A stretch of DNA of 64,000 nucleotides from RPRC01 sp034933285 (GTDB lineage Bacteria > Desulfobacterota > Desulfuromonadia > Geobacterales > Geobacteraceae): assembly GCA_034933285.1 (NCBI GenBank), contig JAYFNT010000009.1, forward strand, positions 186,001 through 250,000. Reading direction: 5' to 3'. Position numbers and translations under genes: made by a program. Under the pieces are notes generated by a model. That model was not told where the DNA came from. It worked only from the letters and a program-made list of their open reading frames with translations, and did no database searches. Each line of letters opens with the position of its first letter. Position 1 is the first letter of the stretch. Positions 8,658-17,590 of the stretch are shown here, piece after piece.

Positions 8658-9305
8658 CTACTCCGCTTCCCAGCCATACTTTCCGATGAGTTTGACAAAT
8701 CGGCAGCCTATTGAATCCTCAACAGTAAATGTACCGTCCATTTGCTTCACAACCCTTACAAGCACCTGTGAAAGCTGATGACCTACGGGTATGACCAGCC
8801 TGCCGCCGACCGCTAGTTGCGCTACAAGTTTTTCAGGTATCTCAGGAGCCCCGGCTGTGACCAGAATGGCATCGAATGGAGCCTCTTCCTCCCATCCGCA
8901 TGTACCATCATCAATCCTTATGTTCACATTCAGCAGTCCAAGACTGTCCAAGGCCTTTCGCGCTTTCAACGCCAGCGGGCGAATACGCTCCATTGTGTAG
9001 ACATGGTCAGCAAGTACAGCCAGAACCGCAGCCTGGTATCCCGATCCGGTGCCGATTTCCAGTACTTTCTCCTTACCCTTCAACTGAAGGAGTTCAGTCA
9101 TCAGTGCAACCATATAAGGCTGGGAAATTGTCTGCTTTTCTCCAATGGGGAGAGGATTGTCATTATATGCCTGTGCAGCCATAGCCTCTTCAACAAAAAG
9201 ATGGCGCGGAATTTTGAGCATGGCTTCGATCACGTGACGATCGTGGATACCGCGGGTTATTATCTGGCTTTCCACCATTTTTTTTCTGGCTGTATCAAAA
9301 TTCAT
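8658..9305 (-). CDS. pcm: Protein-L-isoaspartate O-methyltransferase
   Basis: A 215-residue SAM-dependent repair enzyme that methylates isoaspartyl residues in damaged proteins. It shows the Pcm substrate block (NDNPLPIGEKQTISQPYMVA, near 48-67) and SAM motif I VLEIGTGSGYQAAVLA near 80-96, then DGTCGW and ILVTAGAPEIPEKLVAQL. Length is normal. It lies 63 bp downstream of surE on the same strand, in the usual pairing of these two stress-survival genes. Confidence 0.96.
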   Translation of the reverse strand: MNFDTARKKMVESQIITRGIHDRHVIEAMLKIPRHLFVEEAMAAQAYNDNPLPIGEKQTISQPYMVALMTELLQLKGKEKVLEIGTGSGYQAAVLAVLADHVYTMERIRPLALKARKALDSLGLLNVNIRIDDGTCGWEEEAPFDAILVTAGAPEIPEKLVAQLAVGGRLVIPVGHQLSQVLVRVVKQMDGTFTVEDSIGCRFVKLIGKYGWEAE

Positions 9306-9368
9306 TCTTCACCTGATTCCTATTCGCAAAAAATAAATATATACCAAAACCGGGCTGAAAAGTCCAAC

Positions 9369-10115
9369 CTAACCAAGATCCCATTGTTTCAGAATCGACA
9401 CAGACGAATAGTTTGTCAAATCCAGATGGAGAGGAGTAATAGAAATGTGCCCCCGCGAAATCGCGTGATAGTCAGTCCCTTCAAGATCGAGAAAAGTCTG
9501 TTCCACGCTTCCTATCCAGTAATATTTGCGGCCCCTGGGATCCAGTTTGTCCACTATGGCGCCATCGTAACGCCTGCGCCCCTGTCTTGTTATCAGGGGC
9601 GGATGTATCCTTGCGCCTGGGAGGTCCGGCACATTGACATTGAGAAAGGTATCTTCCGGCAAACCGTTCCTGTAAACGATGGTTGCAAGGCGTGCTGCAA
9701 AATCCGCTGCCGCGGTGTAATTGCTTCCTTCCCCACTCGTAACCAAAGAAACTGCAATCGAGGGGATGCCCATGAGCGTTGCTTCCATTGCGGCAGATAC
9801 AGTGCCCGAATATGTAACGTCATCGCCCAGATTTCCACCACGGTTAATGCCGGAAACAACCAGGTCCGGCTTGAATGCGATCAGGTTGTGAATACCCAGG
9901 TTGACACAGTCTGTCGGAGTGCCGTCAACTGCAAAACAGTTGGGACCGATTTCCGTGGCCCTGAGAGGATGATGCAATGTCAGTGCATGTCCGACAGCAC
10001 TTCTCTCCCTATCTGGAGCGACTATGGCAATCTCACCGACCTTTTTCAGCACTTCCGCCAACGTTTGGAGGCCTTTGGCGTTGATACCGTCATCGTTGGT
10101 AACGAGTATTTTCAT
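9369..10115 (-). CDS. surE: 5'/3'-nucleotidase SurE
   Basis: A 248-residue metal-dependent nucleotidase. The N-terminal ILVTNDDGINAKGL carries the metal-binding Asp pair; the Asn/Ser ligands and active-site loop are in VVSGINRGGNLGDDVTYSGTVSAAMEA. It dephosphorylates nucleoside monophosphates and is linked to stationary-phase survival. It is the promoter-proximal gene of the surE-pcm-rpoS-apt series on the minus strand. Confidence 0.96.
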   Translation of the reverse strand: MKILVTNDDGINAKGLQTLAEVLKKVGEIAIVAPDRERSAVGHALTLHHPLRATEIGPNCFAVDGTPTDCVNLGIHNLIAFKPDLVVSGINRGGNLGDDVTYSGTVSAAMEATLMGIPSIAVSLVTSGEGSNYTAAADFAARLATIVYRNGLPEDTFLNVNVPDLPGARIHPPLITRQGRRRYDGAIVDKLDPRGRKYYWIGSVEQTFLDLEGTDYHAISRGHISITPLHLDLTNYSSVSILKQWDLG

Positions 10116-10440
10116 GGAACCTACTGTTGCTTAGGAATTGATTCAATGATTATCCTGGAATGGTCTGTCGGCACGAAACATTCTTGTGAAGATACGGCTC
10201 TGCCAATTGATAAATTGCCTTCTTACCAGCAATCTTGTCTCAAACTCCCTGCATTTTCGGCCGGTTGCAGTCACTCATCGAATTAGGGAGTTATTTCAGA
10301 ACTTATCCGGACGTTTACAAAATAGCGCAACAACGAATCTTTTGCAATATGCCGCACTTATCATGTCGCTGTATTACTTTGCTCTAACTGTATTCCGGCA
10401 CCCTATTTGCATTTAATGAAACAAGAAAGGAGAGCCAGCC
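10116..10440. other. Intergenic region between surE and the small sigma54-controlled gene
   Basis: No convincing gene is seen in these 325 bases, which separate the divergent surE and the small gene at 10441. Open frames here lack ribosome sites and continue antisense into surE. The only strong signal is the sigma54-type promoter close to the right-hand end. Confidence 0.6.
10396..10411 (+). promoter_or_regulatory. Sigma54 (-24/-12) promoter
   Basis: CCGGCACCCTATTTGCA matches the RpoN consensus: GG (10397-10398), ten bases, GC (10409-10410), with GGCAC in the -24 box and TTTGCA in the -12 box. Predicted transcription begins near 10422, about 20 bases before the ATG at 10441, leaving just room for the ribosome site. 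Confidence 0.75.
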
Positions 10441-10650
10441 ATGATGCTCAAAGTTATTTACGAAAATGAAAAATATGACATGGTCAAGGACTATCTTCTT
10501 GACAGATTTATCGAAACTGGAAAAATACGGAAATTCAAACGTTCGGACGGATGGGTAACCGTAGGCGTGGACTTGATTCGTGGGAAGGGCGGGGCATATA
10601 ACGGGCCGGAACGGAGAAATCCTTCGGATTTACCGTCCGTGGCAATTTAA
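10441..10650 (+). CDS. Small conserved protein, GSU3473-like
   Basis: A 69-residue soluble protein (MMLKVIYENEKYDMVKDYLLD...) with central FKRSDGWVTVG and tail GGAYNGPERR. I recognise it as resembling the small GSU3473-type proteins of Geobacter, of unknown function; this is recollection, not a search. AGGAGAGCCAGCC precedes the ATG. Its promoter is a near-consensus sigma54 site, so its expression is probably tied to an RpoN activator, possibly for nitrogen or surface functions. The R-R rich C-terminus resembles the PERR tails of other small Geobacter regulators. Confidence 0.7.
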   Translation: MMLKVIYENEKYDMVKDYLLDRFIETGKIRKFKRSDGWVTVGVDLIRGKGGAYNGPERRNPSDLPSVAI

Positions 10651-10963
10651 TTTCTGCAAGTAATTCCCGAAAAATAAATTTTTTAGTAAATTTTTCCGAC
10701 AAGTGCATATTTGTAAACAGAATGCCTGTTTCGAGCGTAAATGACTGTTTACGCATACTTTTAAAATTGTAAGCGCATATTTTGGATTGAGCATCTCACA
10801 TAATTCTATTATCCGCCTACTTTTTTATGTAAACAATTTCGACAAATCATCGACAACAATATAACCGATTTTCCATTTTTTTCATTCATAATAATGGGAC
10901 GCTGTCAAGAGCGCTCCCATTATCTCAATATGCCTGGACCGGCAGAACAATGCAGCTTCCAGC
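10651..10963. other. AT-rich intergenic region with one long hairpin
   Basis: No gene is seen in 313 AT-rich bases. A strong inverted repeat occupies 10891-10923 (ATAATGGGA with TCCCATTAT, the inner CGCT/AGCG extending the stem with one bulged C). It lies 3' of the lamin-tail gene and of the small gene, but neither side carries a T run, so it is not a canonical terminator. Confidence 0.5.
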
Positions 10964-11629
10964 CTACGCGCAAAGTCCGATCCGCAACCTTGATATTGCC
11001 AAAACGAGCGCGGACACTCCAAAAGTAAGAAACGTCGTAGGAATCGGAACTGCAGTCGAATCTTCTGAGTTTCTGGGATTCGGGGCTAGCTGTATTCTGA
11101 AATCCGTCCCGTTGTTATCAGTATCAAGCAACACCACACGTTCCAGGCTGCTACCCGCATCTGGCGCAACGGCAGCAGTTCCTTCTACAAATACATTGCT
11201 TGCCGTACACCATCCCAGGCTGTCCACAATCCTATTGTCACTTTCGCGTAGAGCGAGCCCTCCCCCCGCATTCGCCAGGCCTGTTTCAAAAAGTGCATCA
11301 GGAGTCCTGCCGACATTTTTGTTCGAACGTACCAGCAGAAAATATCCATGTGAACGTATCATGTCATCAACGGTAAATCGGTAAACAGTAGTATCAGTTT
11401 CTCCCTTTGCGGAACGGTACGCTACTCGCATATCATCAAGAAACATATCTGAACTTCCCGCATTGTAGATCTCTATGAATTCCTGGCTGGAATCTCCCGC
11501 CCCAGCGGTTTGCACCTCGCTCAGAAGCAGTGTGCTTGAAGCAGCACGCACCTCATGCGAAGACGCAATGAAAAAGTTCAGGCAGACAACAATGGCCATT
11601 ACGGCCGGAGAAATGCGCAAGCAGAACAT
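10964..11629 (-). CDS. Lamin-tail-domain surface protein with C-terminal membrane anchor
   Basis: A 221-residue exported protein: signal peptide (~1-29), a lamin tail domain (LLLSEVQTAG...QEFIEIYNAGSSDMFLDDM...SHGYFLLVR, ~32-170) and a C-terminal VPIPTTFLTFGVSALVLAISRLRIG segment that looks like a sorting or anchoring tail (proline-containing lead, one hydrophobic helix, basic end). Lamin tail domains in bacteria occur in secreted nucleases and surface proteins; here no enzyme domain accompanies it. The start is fixed by AAAGGAGGTTGTT before the ATG at 11629. Function unknown. Confidence 0.78.
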   Translation of the reverse strand: MFCLRISPAVMAIVVCLNFFIASSHEVRAASSTLLLSEVQTAGAGDSSQEFIEIYNAGSSDMFLDDMRVAYRSAKGETDTTVYRFTVDDMIRSHGYFLLVRSNKNVGRTPDALFETGLANAGGGLALRESDNRIVDSLGWCTASNVFVEGTAAVAPDAGSSLERVVLLDTDNNGTDFRIQLAPNPRNSEDSTAVPIPTTFLTFGVSALVLAISRLRIGLCA

Positions 11630-11876
11630 AACAACCTCCTTTCCATTATTGGGCAAATTCCAGAATAAAGAGCTGAACAATATTATTGCTCGGCATGGTC
11701 ACGTCTTTACCAGCAGAGAACATGATATTACGTATATTAAATAAAATCAATAAAAAAGTATACAATTCTGCTATTCTGCAAGTTTACATATTCACAAAAA
11801 AAGGATGGCTATGATATCCGCCATCCCCTGACCTGACAATGCAGGCGAAAATTTCCAGATTCTATCTTGAGTCTTG

Positions 11877-14800
11877 TCATACAGACGAAAAACAAAAAGA
11901 TTTGCGGTCCAGTATCTGCCGCACTTTTCCGAGCAGTTCCAAAGGCATTACAGGTTTTGCTACAAAATTCAGTTCGTCATCCAGAGCACCTCGTTCGATG
12001 ACAATGTCCCTCGTGTATCCGCTCATGAACAAGACCTTAATGTCCGGACATGCTTTCCTGATTTCCGTGAGCAGACTTTTCCCGTCCTTTTTCGGCATGA
12101 TGACGTCGGAGACAACCATAGCGATTACAGATTCACAGTTCATGAATCTGTCCAATGCATCTTGACCGTCGACAGCTTCTATTACGGCATAGCCGGCATC
12201 TTCGAGTATCATCCTGTGCAGCCCCCGAACGGTTTCGTCATCCTCTACCAGCAATATGGTTTCATTCCCGCCCATGGCTGTGACCGCCGGCAAAACGTTG
12301 CATGTATCTCCCCGATTGCCTGAATCAAGTGGAAGATAGACCTTGAAAGTTGTTCCCCTGCCGACTTTTGAATATACGTTCACGTATCCATTGTGCTGCT
12401 TTATGATCCCGTAAATTATGGACATTCCAAGACCGGTCCCCTTGCCCACCTCTTTCGTGGTAAAGAACGGCTCAAAGATTTTCAGTTGCGTTTCCGCATC
12501 CATGCCGTGGCCGCTGTCGGTGACAGAGATAAGAGCGTAATCGCCGGGTTTACCGAATCCGTGGGCATGAATAAACTTTTCGTCCATGCTTACGTGGGAA
12601 ATATCGACGGACAAAATGCCTCCCCTCGGCATTGCATCCCTGGCATTGGTGACCAGGTTCATTATCACCTGTTCGATCTGCCCCTTGTCCGCCAATACCG
12701 TCATCTCCCCGTCAACATGCGTGGTCCTGAATTCTATGTCCTCCGGGATGAGCCGGTCCAGCATTTTTCTCAAATCGTCCAATATCTGACAAAGGTTCAT
12801 CGGGTGAGTATGGAGAACCTGCTTCCGGCTGAAGGCGAGAAGATCCTTGGTAAGATCCGCGGCCCTTTCGGCAGAGGAAAAAACCTGGTCGACAAAATGC
12901 CTGAGCGGGTTTTCCTTATCCATCCGCATGAGAATTATCTGGGAATAGCCAATAATTGCTGTGAGTATGTTGTTGAAGTCATGGGCAATTCCCCCGGCAA
13001 GCTGGCCGACCGCTTCCATCTTTTGTGCCTGCTGCAGCTGCCCGGCCAGTTTGTTACGCTCTTCTTCGGCGCGCTTCCGTTCAGTAATGTCTCTGCTTAT
13101 GCCGATCAAGCCGAGGAGTTTCCCATCTCGATCGTAGAAGGGAGTTTTCAGAGTCTCCAGCAGCAGACGACGTCCATCAGGATAATCGACCCACTCCTCG
13201 TTGCGACTTACGATTCGATGGCTCATCATCTTACAGTCCATTTCGCGGAAGGCCTCGCCTACTTCTCTGGGAAACAGCTCAATGTCGTTCAGACCGACGA
13301 TGCTCTTTTCAGGCTTTCCGGTAAATATCTCGAAAGCCTTGTTGCATCCCATGTAGCCGCCCTCTGGGTTTTTGAAAAAAATCAGATCCGGAACCGAATC
13401 TATAAGTGCACGCAAAAGGCTGTGCTCCTGATCACGCTTTATCGCAAGGTTCCGGTACTGTTCAGCACTCTCCCACAAAGCTTCGACAGTACGTTTCTGC
13501 TTCTCCCTCGTCCGTAAAGAACTGATGCCGTACGACATGTCGTTAGCCAGCTGATTCATCAACACAATTTCTTCATCGTCAAAAGCGTCGGGCTCTGCAG
13601 CATAAATATTGATGATGCCCAATGCATTATCAGCATAAATCAGAGGGATTGCCAGCGAAGATCTGTAGCCTCGCGATAACGCCTGATCACGCCAGAGTTC
13701 GAAGCGCGGGTCGCTTGCGATATCTTTCACCTGGCAGGTTTGGCCGGTTCGAACCGCGATTCCGCCTGGTCCCCGTCCTCTTTCACAATCGGACCACGTG
13801 ATGTGCAGTTTTTCAAGGTATCCGTCTTCCATGCCCGAAAATGCTACGGGCCGGATCGCCTTTTCCTGGTCATTCTCAGTAAAACCGACCCAAGTGAAGC
13901 AGTAGCCGCCGTCTTCCACGATAACCCGGCACAAGGAGTTCAGGAGGTCCGACTCGTCTTCCGCACGTACGAGTGTCTCATTGCATTTTGTAAGTGTCCT
14001 GAGGGTGCGATTTATACGGCGCAACTCCACCTCAGCCTGCTTGCGCTCGGTAATATCCCGGATGCTGCTCCGAATCCCCAGAAAATTGCCGGTTTCATCA
14101 ATAATTGCCTGGCATACGTGTTCAATCCATCGAATATTGCCATCAGCATGGACTATGCGGTAAACCAGGCTGTCGCTCCTGGTCCCCTCGCTCATGTCGC
14201 GATGATGTTCGTTGAACAGCGCAAGATCATCAGGATGCAGAATCCGGAGCAGCAGTCCCGGATCAGAATAAAACTCTCCCGAATCAAAGCCGGTTATTCT
14301 CTTGCAAGATGGAGAAGTATGTATACAGGAGCCGTCGGGTCCCATCCAGAATTCCCAGTCGTAAGTGAAATCAGCAATGGTGCGAAACTTGAATTCCTGC
14401 CGGGCTAGCGCCTTTACTGCAGCTTTACTGCGTTTCCAATTCCGGAAAATCAATAAAGACGCGATGATTGATATAAATAGAAAAAGCACGGCTATGGTCA
14501 GCATCCGGGCGACTTCGCTTCGCCACTCGTCAAGATAGTCCATTGCGGCAATGCCGATATTGATAAAGAGCGGATAGGAAGAAATCTTGCGAAAGGTGTG
14601 TATCCTTTCGATATTGTCCACCGGGTGCAAAGATTTGAACGTTCCGGACCTGAGTCCGTTCTGCACCATTGCCCGGTATATGCCGGACACAACCTTCTGG
14701 CCAACGGCATTGCCGCTTTCTCTAGTTGACGAGTATCGCGCCACTACTTCCATGTCCTGACCGCGCAGCGTAATGGTGCCATGCTTTCCGATATCGATGG

Positions 14801-15407
14801 AACTAAAGAGACGTGAGTAACGTTCCAGCGAAATCACTCCGTACACAACACCGGCAAATGCGCCGTCCTTCTGATTTAACCGGCGGGAAACGATGAGAGA
14901 CCACTTTCCGGTTACACGGCTCACTAACGGTTTTGAAATGATCAGCCCGCCTTGGTCAGTTTCGCGATGCATTTTGAAATATTCACGGTCGCCGATACAT
15001 ATTCTGGAAGCATTTCTGTCATCAACACCATATGCAATGTTTCCATGCGCATCGGCCACCCTGAGGCCGTCCAGCTTGAGCAGACGTGAAAGCTGTCTTG
15101 ACAGAAAGGATTTAACTGATTGCGGACTGATGCCGCCCTCGGCAAGTTGCTTTTCAATCTCATCCTTTGTTGCCAGAAGTGTCAAGTCGAGCTTGGTGAT
15201 CGAATTGCCGATATTCTGCTCCAGAACCAGTGACAGGTTTTGGGTCGTAATTTCAGCTATCTTCACATGCTGAGCACGGTTTTCATGCAGCGAATATCCG
15301 ATAAGAGCGAAGACAAAAAGATTGACCAGTATGACGCCGGCCACTATCCGTCTTATGAAAACAGGCTGTGATACCGAAGTATCAGAAGCATTGCTACGAA
15401 ATATCAT
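11877..15407 (-). CDS. Hybrid histidine kinase with Cache, PAS, GAF, PAS, kinase and receiver domains
   Basis: A 1176-residue membrane sensor. TM1 is at ~21-40, a periplasmic Cache-type region to ~300, TM2 ~303-322, PAS ~338-450, GAF ~470-635, PAS ~655-775, then a dimerisation/phosphoacceptor box with His near 809 (GGIAHDFNNILTAIIGY), a GHKL ATPase and a C-terminal receiver with phosphoacceptor Asp in MVVSDVIMPKKDG. There is no output domain, so the signal must pass to a phosphotransfer or separate regulator not obvious nearby. The ATG at 15407 follows GGGAG; a TTG one codon earlier is possible. It diverges from the nif island. Confidence 0.92.
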   Translation of the reverse strand: MIFRSNASDTSVSQPVFIRRIVAGVILVNLFVFALIGYSLHENRAQHVKIAEITTQNLSLVLEQNIGNSITKLDLTLLATKDEIEKQLAEGGISPQSVKSFLSRQLSRLLKLDGLRVADAHGNIAYGVDDRNASRICIGDREYFKMHRETDQGGLIISKPLVSRVTGKWSLIVSRRLNQKDGAFAGVVYGVISLERYSRLFSSIDIGKHGTITLRGQDMEVVARYSSTRESGNAVGQKVVSGIYRAMVQNGLRSGTFKSLHPVDNIERIHTFRKISSYPLFINIGIAAMDYLDEWRSEVARMLTIAVLFLFISIIASLLIFRNWKRSKAAVKALARQEFKFRTIADFTYDWEFWMGPDGSCIHTSPSCKRITGFDSGEFYSDPGLLLRILHPDDLALFNEHHRDMSEGTRSDSLVYRIVHADGNIRWIEHVCQAIIDETGNFLGIRSSIRDITERKQAEVELRRINRTLRTLTKCNETLVRAEDESDLLNSLCRVIVEDGGYCFTWVGFTENDQEKAIRPVAFSGMEDGYLEKLHITWSDCERGRGPGGIAVRTGQTCQVKDIASDPRFELWRDQALSRGYRSSLAIPLIYADNALGIINIYAAEPDAFDDEEIVLMNQLANDMSYGISSLRTREKQKRTVEALWESAEQYRNLAIKRDQEHSLLRALIDSVPDLIFFKNPEGGYMGCNKAFEIFTGKPEKSIVGLNDIELFPREVGEAFREMDCKMMSHRIVSRNEEWVDYPDGRRLLLETLKTPFYDRDGKLLGLIGISRDITERKRAEEERNKLAGQLQQAQKMEAVGQLAGGIAHDFNNILTAIIGYSQIILMRMDKENPLRHFVDQVFSSAERAADLTKDLLAFSRKQVLHTHPMNLCQILDDLRKMLDRLIPEDIEFRTTHVDGEMTVLADKGQIEQVIMNLVTNARDAMPRGGILSVDISHVSMDEKFIHAHGFGKPGDYALISVTDSGHGMDAETQLKIFEPFFTTKEVGKGTGLGMSIIYGIIKQHNGYVNVYSKVGRGTTFKVYLPLDSGNRGDTCNVLPAVTAMGGNETILLVEDDETVRGLHRMILEDAGYAVIEAVDGQDALDRFMNCESVIAMVVSDVIMPKKDGKSLLTEIRKACPDIKVLFMSGYTRDIVIERGALDDELNFVAKPVMPLELLGKVRQILDRKSFCFSSV

Positions 15408-15617
15408 CAATTGTTCTCCCGGGGAGCCCCACTTCTCTTAGGCAAAGCAGGTGTCCGCCGTTCTACCGGAATATCACTGAGGGCACATGACCATTTTTCA
15501 GACAGACAGCAGTATAAAGTTTTTATCGGTTTTTTGGGAAAGAAAATAAACGCTATTTTGTCGCAAAGTATAATATAATCAACAATATAGATGTTTTTAA
15601 TTATTTGACGTCAATGC

Positions 15618-15643
15618 TTGCTTTTGACGATATCCAAAAGCAA
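15618..15643 (+). promoter_or_regulatory. Inverted repeat upstream of the nifV promoter
   Basis: TTGCTTTTG and CAAAAGCAA form perfect 9-bp arms separated by 8 bases, ending 13 bp before the -24 element of the nifV promoter. It could bind an activator of sigma54 transcription, but enhancer sites usually lie further upstream, so the role is inferred only. Confidence 0.4.
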
Positions 15644-15654
15644 TGTTATATTTC

Positions 15655-15670
15655 TGGCACAGGATATGCT
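15655..15670 (+). promoter_or_regulatory. Sigma54 promoter of nifV-gnfR
   Basis: CTGGCACAGGATATGCT has the invariant GG (15656-15657), ten bases, then GC (15668-15669), with TGGCAC in the -24 box. Transcription should begin near 15680, giving a ~115-base leader that contains the hexaloop hairpin and terminator described next. Confidence 0.72.
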
Positions 15671-15736
15671 AAGTGGTTTCCATCCGGAAACTCCTGGCAA
15701 TGGCTGACAAGGGCCGAATTAGAAATGCTCGAACAA

Positions 15737-15782
15737 GGCAACGGCGCCCCGGTGGAAAGATTCCACCGGGGCACTCTTGTTT
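15737..15782 (+). promoter_or_regulatory. ANTAR-type antitermination element and leader terminator of nifV
   Basis: A GC-rich terminator hairpin (GCCCCGGTGGAA 15746-15757 with TTCCACCGGGGC 15761-15772) followed by ACTCTTGTTT precedes nifV. Just before it, GGC-AACGGC-GCC (15737-15748) forms a short stem with a six-base loop having A at position 1 and G at position 4, the hallmark of ANTAR-bound RNA. Its 3' strand is the start of the terminator's 5' arm, so the two folds exclude each other. The partner hairpin expected upstream was not clearly identified. Confidence 0.65.
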
Positions 15783-15795
15783 AGGGGAGACAGTC

Positions 15796-16950
15796 ATGGA
15801 AACGATAATTCTTCCACAGGTTATCATTGATGACACCACTTTGAGAGATGGCGAACAGACCGCGGGAGTTGTATTCACAAAGGCTGAGAAGATTGCCATA
15901 GCGCGCATGCTCGATGAAGCAGGAGTCCATGAAATCGAGTGTGGCATTCCCGCCATGGGCAAAGAAGAGCAATCCGCAGTCCGCGCTCTTGTTGATCTCG
16001 GTCTCAGGGCACGTCTTATCACCTGGAACCGGGCTATTGTCGGCGATATCCGGGCAAGCATGGAATGTGGTGTAACTGCGGTGGATATATCCCTCTCGGT
16101 CTCCGACATCATGATCGAACACAAGCTGCGCAAGTCTCGTGAGTGGGTGATTGAACAACTCAAGACAGCACTCGGTTTCTCCAAGGAGCATTGTCTCTAT
16201 GTCTCAGTCGGCGGTGAAGACGCCAGCCGGGCCGACACCGGTTTCCTGCTTGACTTGTTGAGCATTTGCCGCTCCCTTGGCGCAGACCGGTTCCGTTTCT
16301 GCGATACCCTGGGAATTCTTGATCCTTTCGCAATGCACAAGAAAATCACCCTTCTTCGCAAATCCGTTCCTGAAGTGGATTTGGAAGTGCATACCCACAA
16401 CGATTTGGGAATGGCCACGGCCAATGCGCTTGCCGCCATTAGAGCCGGTGCCCGTTTTGTAAACACTACGGTAAACGGTCTTGGTGAAAGAGCGGGAAAT
16501 GCTGCCCTTGAAGAAGTGGTCATGGCACTTAAGGTTGCCTGTGAGATTGAAACAGGTATTGACATCCACCATTTCCTCAGACTTTCAAGGCTTGTCAGCA
16601 AGGCTTCCCGCAGGCCGGTGCCACCTTGGAAAGCAGTGGTCGGCAAGCGGGTGTTTGCCCATGAATCAGGCATCCATGCTGACGGAGTAATCAAGAACCC
16701 TAAGAATTATGAAGGGTTCGACCCGTCGGAAGTTGGCCTTAGGAGGTATCTGGTTGTGGGGAAGCATTCGGGGACCAACGGGATCATCGAGCGTTACCAG
16801 TTGCTCGGCATAACCCTCGCGAGGGATGAGGCAGAGCGCCTCCTGGTCAAAGTTCGCGCCTTGGCGGAGCGCCTGAAGCGCCCCTTGTCGGACAGTGATC
16901 TGCGCATGCTCTACGGCAAGTTCGTAAACAACCCCGTAGCAGTCGCATGA
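15796..16950 (+). CDS. nifV: Homocitrate synthase
   Basis: A 384-residue enzyme that condenses acetyl-CoA with 2-oxoglutarate to homocitrate, the organic ligand of FeMo-co. The DRE-TIM signature is present: IDDTTLRDGEQTAGVVF near 10-27, the metal-binding HTHNDLGMATANALAAI near 197-213 and GLGERAGNAALEEVV. The start at 15796 follows AGGGGAGACAGTC; the frame is open further upstream only because it runs through the leader terminator. gnfR follows 61 bp downstream on the same transcript. Confidence 0.95.
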   Translation: METIILPQVIIDDTTLRDGEQTAGVVFTKAEKIAIARMLDEAGVHEIECGIPAMGKEEQSAVRALVDLGLRARLITWNRAIVGDIRASMECGVTAVDISLSVSDIMIEHKLRKSREWVIEQLKTALGFSKEHCLYVSVGGEDASRADTGFLLDLLSICRSLGADRFRFCDTLGILDPFAMHKKITLLRKSVPEVDLEVHTHNDLGMATANALAAIRAGARFVNTTVNGLGERAGNAALEEVVMALKVACEIETGIDIHHFLRLSRLVSKASRRPVPPWKAVVGKRVFAHESGIHADGVIKNPKNYEGFDPSEVGLRRYLVVGKHSGTNGIIERYQLLGITLARDEAERLLVKVRALAERLKRPLSDSDLRMLYGKFVNNPVAVA

Positions 16951-16956
16951 CACACA

Positions 16957-16972
16957 TGGAACGATCCATGCT
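16957..16972 (+). promoter_or_regulatory. Possible sigma54 promoter before gnfR
   Basis: TGGAACGATCCATGCT keeps GG-N10-GC spacing (GG 16958-16959, GC 16970-16971) in the 61-base nifV-gnfR gap, with predicted start near 16983. The same bases form a perfect CATGGA/TCCATG palindrome, so it could instead be an RNA hairpin or a regulator site. Confidence 0.38.
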
Positions 16973-17011
16973 TAGGGAACAGCTAATTCCGCGTTCAAAG
17001 GAGAACCGAAC

Positions 17012-17575
17012 ATGAATAGCATACTGATCTGCGATGACGAACCGTTAATCAGGGCCGAGCTCAAATTACTGCTGAAGAAGCTCCAATTCGACGAAATAAT
17101 TGAGGGCAGCGACGGCGAAGAAGCCGTTTCCCTGGCTTTACAACGGTTCCCCGATATCGCCATCCTCGACATTTCCATGCCGAAGAAGGACGGAATTACC
17201 GCAGCCACCGAGATCAGGAAGCGACTCAAGATCCCCATCATCTTCCTCACCGCAGCCCATGATCCGGAAGTCATCGGCCTGGCGGTCAAGGCCGGCATGG
17301 CTGCGCTTCTCACCAAACCAGTCAGGCCGGAAGAGCTTTGGCCGGCTATTGAACTCGCCTTCGCCCACAATGAAGAGGTCGAGCTTCTGAAGGAAGAAGT
17401 CGAGGACCTGAAGGAAACCATAGAGAGCCGCAAAATCATCGAAAAGGCAAAAGGGGTTCTGATGAAAAGTCATGGCCTCAGCGAGCCGGCAGCGTTTCGT
17501 AAGATGCAAAAACAGGCAATGGACAAACGAAAGTCTCTGCGCCAGATAGCAGATGCCATCCTGCTGATGGAGTGA
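17012..17575 (+). CDS. gnfR: Response regulator with ANTAR RNA-binding domain (antiterminator)
   Basis: A 187-residue protein: receiver domain (1-120; acidic pocket DDEP, phosphoacceptor Asp in DISMPKKDG, conserved Thr and Lys in LTAAHD and LTKPVRPEE), a coiled-coil linker rich in E/K/L (~125-140) and a C-terminal ANTAR domain (ESRKIIEKAKGVLMKSHGLSEPAAF...LRQIADAILLME). ANTAR regulators bind paired hexaloop hairpins to block transcription termination. GnfR of Geobacter sulfurreducens does this for nif genes, and matching leaders occur here before nifV, nifH and nifB. It lies between nifV and nifH. A cognate kinase is not adjacent; the hybrid kinases in the window are unproven candidates. Confidence 0.88.
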   Translation: MNSILICDDEPLIRAELKLLLKKLQFDEIIEGSDGEEAVSLALQRFPDIAILDISMPKKDGITAATEIRKRLKIPIIFLTAAHDPEVIGLAVKAGMAALLTKPVRPEELWPAIELAFAHNEEVELLKEEVEDLKETIESRKIIEKAKGVLMKSHGLSEPAAFRKMQKQAMDKRKSLRQIADAILLME

Positions 17576-17590
17576 TTGATCATTATTTAG

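Noticed and set aside
8817..10286. A 489-codon open frame on the plus strand across pcm and surE
   Set aside because: It is antisense to two clearly identified genes and has no ribosome site or recognisable domain.
15411..15480. A GEMM (cyclic dinucleotide) riboswitch in the leader of the hybrid kinase
   Set aside because: The leader is GC-rich and can fold locally, but the conserved GEMM bases are not present in order.
15673..15795. N-terminal extension of nifV back to 15673
   Set aside because: This part would run through the leader terminator; the NifV family start and the ribosome site support 15796.
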